Of a stretch of 64,000 nt of DNA, positions 63,097-64,000 are shown in pieces. Positions within the stretch are counted from its first letter, which is position 1. Each line of letters opens with the position of its first letter. The notes under the pieces are model-generated. The model saw only the letters and a program-made list of their open reading frames with translations, ran no database searches and was not told the DNA's origin. This DNA is from Ignavibacteria bacterium (GTDB lineage Bacteria > Bacteroidota > Ignavibacteria > Ignavibacteriales > SURF-24), in assembly GCA_025612245.1 (NCBI GenBank), contig JAAXKQ010000009.1:62001-126000 (forward strand), in the 5' to 3' direction. The position numbers were made by a program, and so were the translations under genes.

Positions 63097-63972
63097 ATGC
63101 TGACAAAAGAAATATTAAAACAGGTACGCCAGATTGAAATTAAGACCCGGGGAGTTGTCAACCAGGTCTTCAGCGGCGAATACCATTCAGTCTTCAAGGG
63201 AAGGGGAATGGAGTTTTCCGAGGTCCGGGAGTACCAGTATGGTGATGACATAAGAAACATAGACTGGAACGTTACGGCCAGGTTCGGGCACCCCTTTATT
63301 AAGGTCTTCGAGGAGGAGCGTGAGCTTACCGTAATGCTTCTGGTTGACCTCAGCGGGTCGCTCATATTCGGAAGCGCGGAGAAAACAAAGCAGCAGATTG
63401 CTGCCGAGCTGAGCGCGATTCTTGCTTTTTCGGCCTTGAAAAACAACGACAAGGTAGGACTCATTCTCTTCAGCGACAGGATTGAAAGGTTCGTGCCTCC
63501 GCGCAAAGGGCGCAAGCATGTATTAAGAATCATACGTGAACTCCTTTCATTTGAACCCGAAGGCAGGGAAACCGATCTTAAGAAGGCACTGGAATTCATG
63601 AACAATGCCATAAAGAAAAGGAGCATTGCATTCCTGATTTCTGACTTCTTCGATTCCGGCTATGAAAAGATACTCAGGATTGTGGGCCGCAGGCACGACC
63701 TGGTCGGCATTGTCCTAAGCGATGAAAGAGAAAAAACGCTTCCCGGAATTGGGCTGGTGAAGTTCAGAGATTCTGAAACCGGTGAGGAAAGGTACATCGA
63801 CACGAGCTCGAAAGAGCTCCAGAAGTATTTTAACGAAAGAAGAAGAAAGTCCATTGAGGAAAGAAAATCTCTCTTCCTTAAAAACCGCCTGGATTCCATT
63901 GAGGTCCAGACAGATAAATCATACATGAAACCTTTGATTGAATTTTTCAGATTGCGCGAGAGAAGATGGTAA
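63097..63972 (+). CDS. DUF58 protein (von Willebrand-like)
   Basis: The 291-residue protein has the DUF58 motif GRGMEFSEVREYQYGDDIRN (in part) with DWNVTARFG, and a VWA-like metal site VDLSGSL. It is the usual partner of MoxR ATPases in the Bat-like operons of Bacteroidota. AAAGG precedes ATG. Its stop overlaps the start of the next gene by 7 bases. Confidence 0.93.
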   Translation: MLTKEILKQVRQIEIKTRGVVNQVFSGEYHSVFKGRGMEFSEVREYQYGDDIRNIDWNVTARFGHPFIKVFEEERELTVMLLVDLSGSLIFGSAEKTKQQIAAELSAILAFSALKNNDKVGLILFSDRIERFVPPRKGRKHVLRIIRELLSFEPEGRETDLKKALEFMNNAIKKRSIAFLISDFFDSGYEKILRIVGRRHDLVGIVLSDEREKTLPGIGLVKFRDSETGEERYIDTSSKELQKYFNERRRKSIEERKSLFLKNRLDSIEVQTDKSYMKPLIEFFRLRERRW

Positions 63973-64000
63973 GAAAAAAAATAACTATTGCGGCAGTGCT
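63966..64000 (+). CDS. Start of a further gene of the MoxR-DUF58 operon, truncated by the window edge
   Basis: ATG at 63966 overlaps the DUF58 stop. The visible part encodes MVRKKITIAAV, which looks like the beginning of a signal peptide or membrane anchor. In related operons a membrane protein is found here, but the identity cannot be read. Confidence 0.45.
   Translation, partial: MVRKKITIAAV

Noticed and set aside
63063..63626. 187-residue minus-strand frame inside the DUF58 gene
   Set aside because: Mirror frame of the DUF58 gene with no coding signal of its own.

Overview
The window looks like an ordinary chromosomal segment of a Bacteroidota/Chlorobi-group bacterium, most likely a member of the Ignavibacteria. 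This is inferred from gene content, not from a marker-gene search. The signs are: a C-terminal sorting tail of the type IX secretion kind (beginning around 27086) on a secreted Asp-box protein, a PorV/PorQ-type outer-membrane protein, a large TonB-dependent receptor with a carboxypeptidase-like N-terminal domain, many SPII lipoproteins, candidate promoters of the Bacteroidota TTG/TAnnTTTG type, and a BshB1 bacillithiol deacetylase. I found no insertion sequence, phage gene, CRISPR array, tRNA or rRNA.

Layout. 1-8060 (+) is a trehalose/maltodextrin island: the maltokinase end of a TreS-Pep2-like protein (cut by the left edge), TreZ, a GH57/DUF3536 protein and TreY. 8198-10286 (+) is a two-gene unit of an ExeA/GspA-type AAA+ ATPase and a CheW-domain protein with a ~240-residue charged N-terminal extension; it is the least explained unit here. 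10357-17667 (-) is an outer-membrane/secretion triad: TonB-dependent receptor, 1070-residue secreted protein, PorV/PorQ-like barrel. 18099-31554 is a mixed region: pyrophosphatase, a stand-alone cobalamin-binding protein with a CarH-like Wx9EH motif, a fused FAD/Fe-S oxidase of the D-lactate/glycolate dehydrogenase class, an M24 peptidase, a lipoprotein, a secreted Asp-box repeat protein, a deoxyhypusine-synthase homologue, an SDR epimerase and two envelope proteins.

31728-35775 (+) is the conserved translation cluster rplM-rpsI-rpsB-tsf-pyrH-frr, followed by a malic enzyme with a C-terminal phosphotransacetylase domain. 38437-41897 (+) is an envelope operon: a YkuD-type L,D-transpeptidase homologue lacking its catalytic cysteine, a lipoprotein and a BamA/TamA-like barrel. 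41997-48032 (+) is a housekeeping operon: yicC, gmk, rpoZ, coaBC, a family-4-type uracil-DNA glycosylase, dnaB and a DUF1460 peptidase-like protein. Then come nfo (-), anmK and an RfbD-like reductase (+), sodB, a small beta-barrel protein, gatB (-), an SGNH hydrolase (-), and a pair resembling the electron-bifurcating NfnAB/SudAB transhydrogenase (-). 57878 to the right edge (+) carries bshB1, a beta-hydroxyacid dehydrogenase, a DUF302 protein, an RlmI-like methyltransferase, a lipoprotein, and the start of a MoxR-DUF58 operon that runs off the window.

Functional links. The trehalose genes can convert glycogen or maltodextrin into trehalose. Superoxide dismutase, bacillithiol synthesis, the two DNA-repair enzymes and the cobalamin protein fit a stress or redox theme but are not one operon. 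Several proteins carry substitutions at textbook catalytic positions (maltokinase Asp to Asn, L,D-transpeptidase Cys to Ser, CoaC Cys to Ser), reported separately below.
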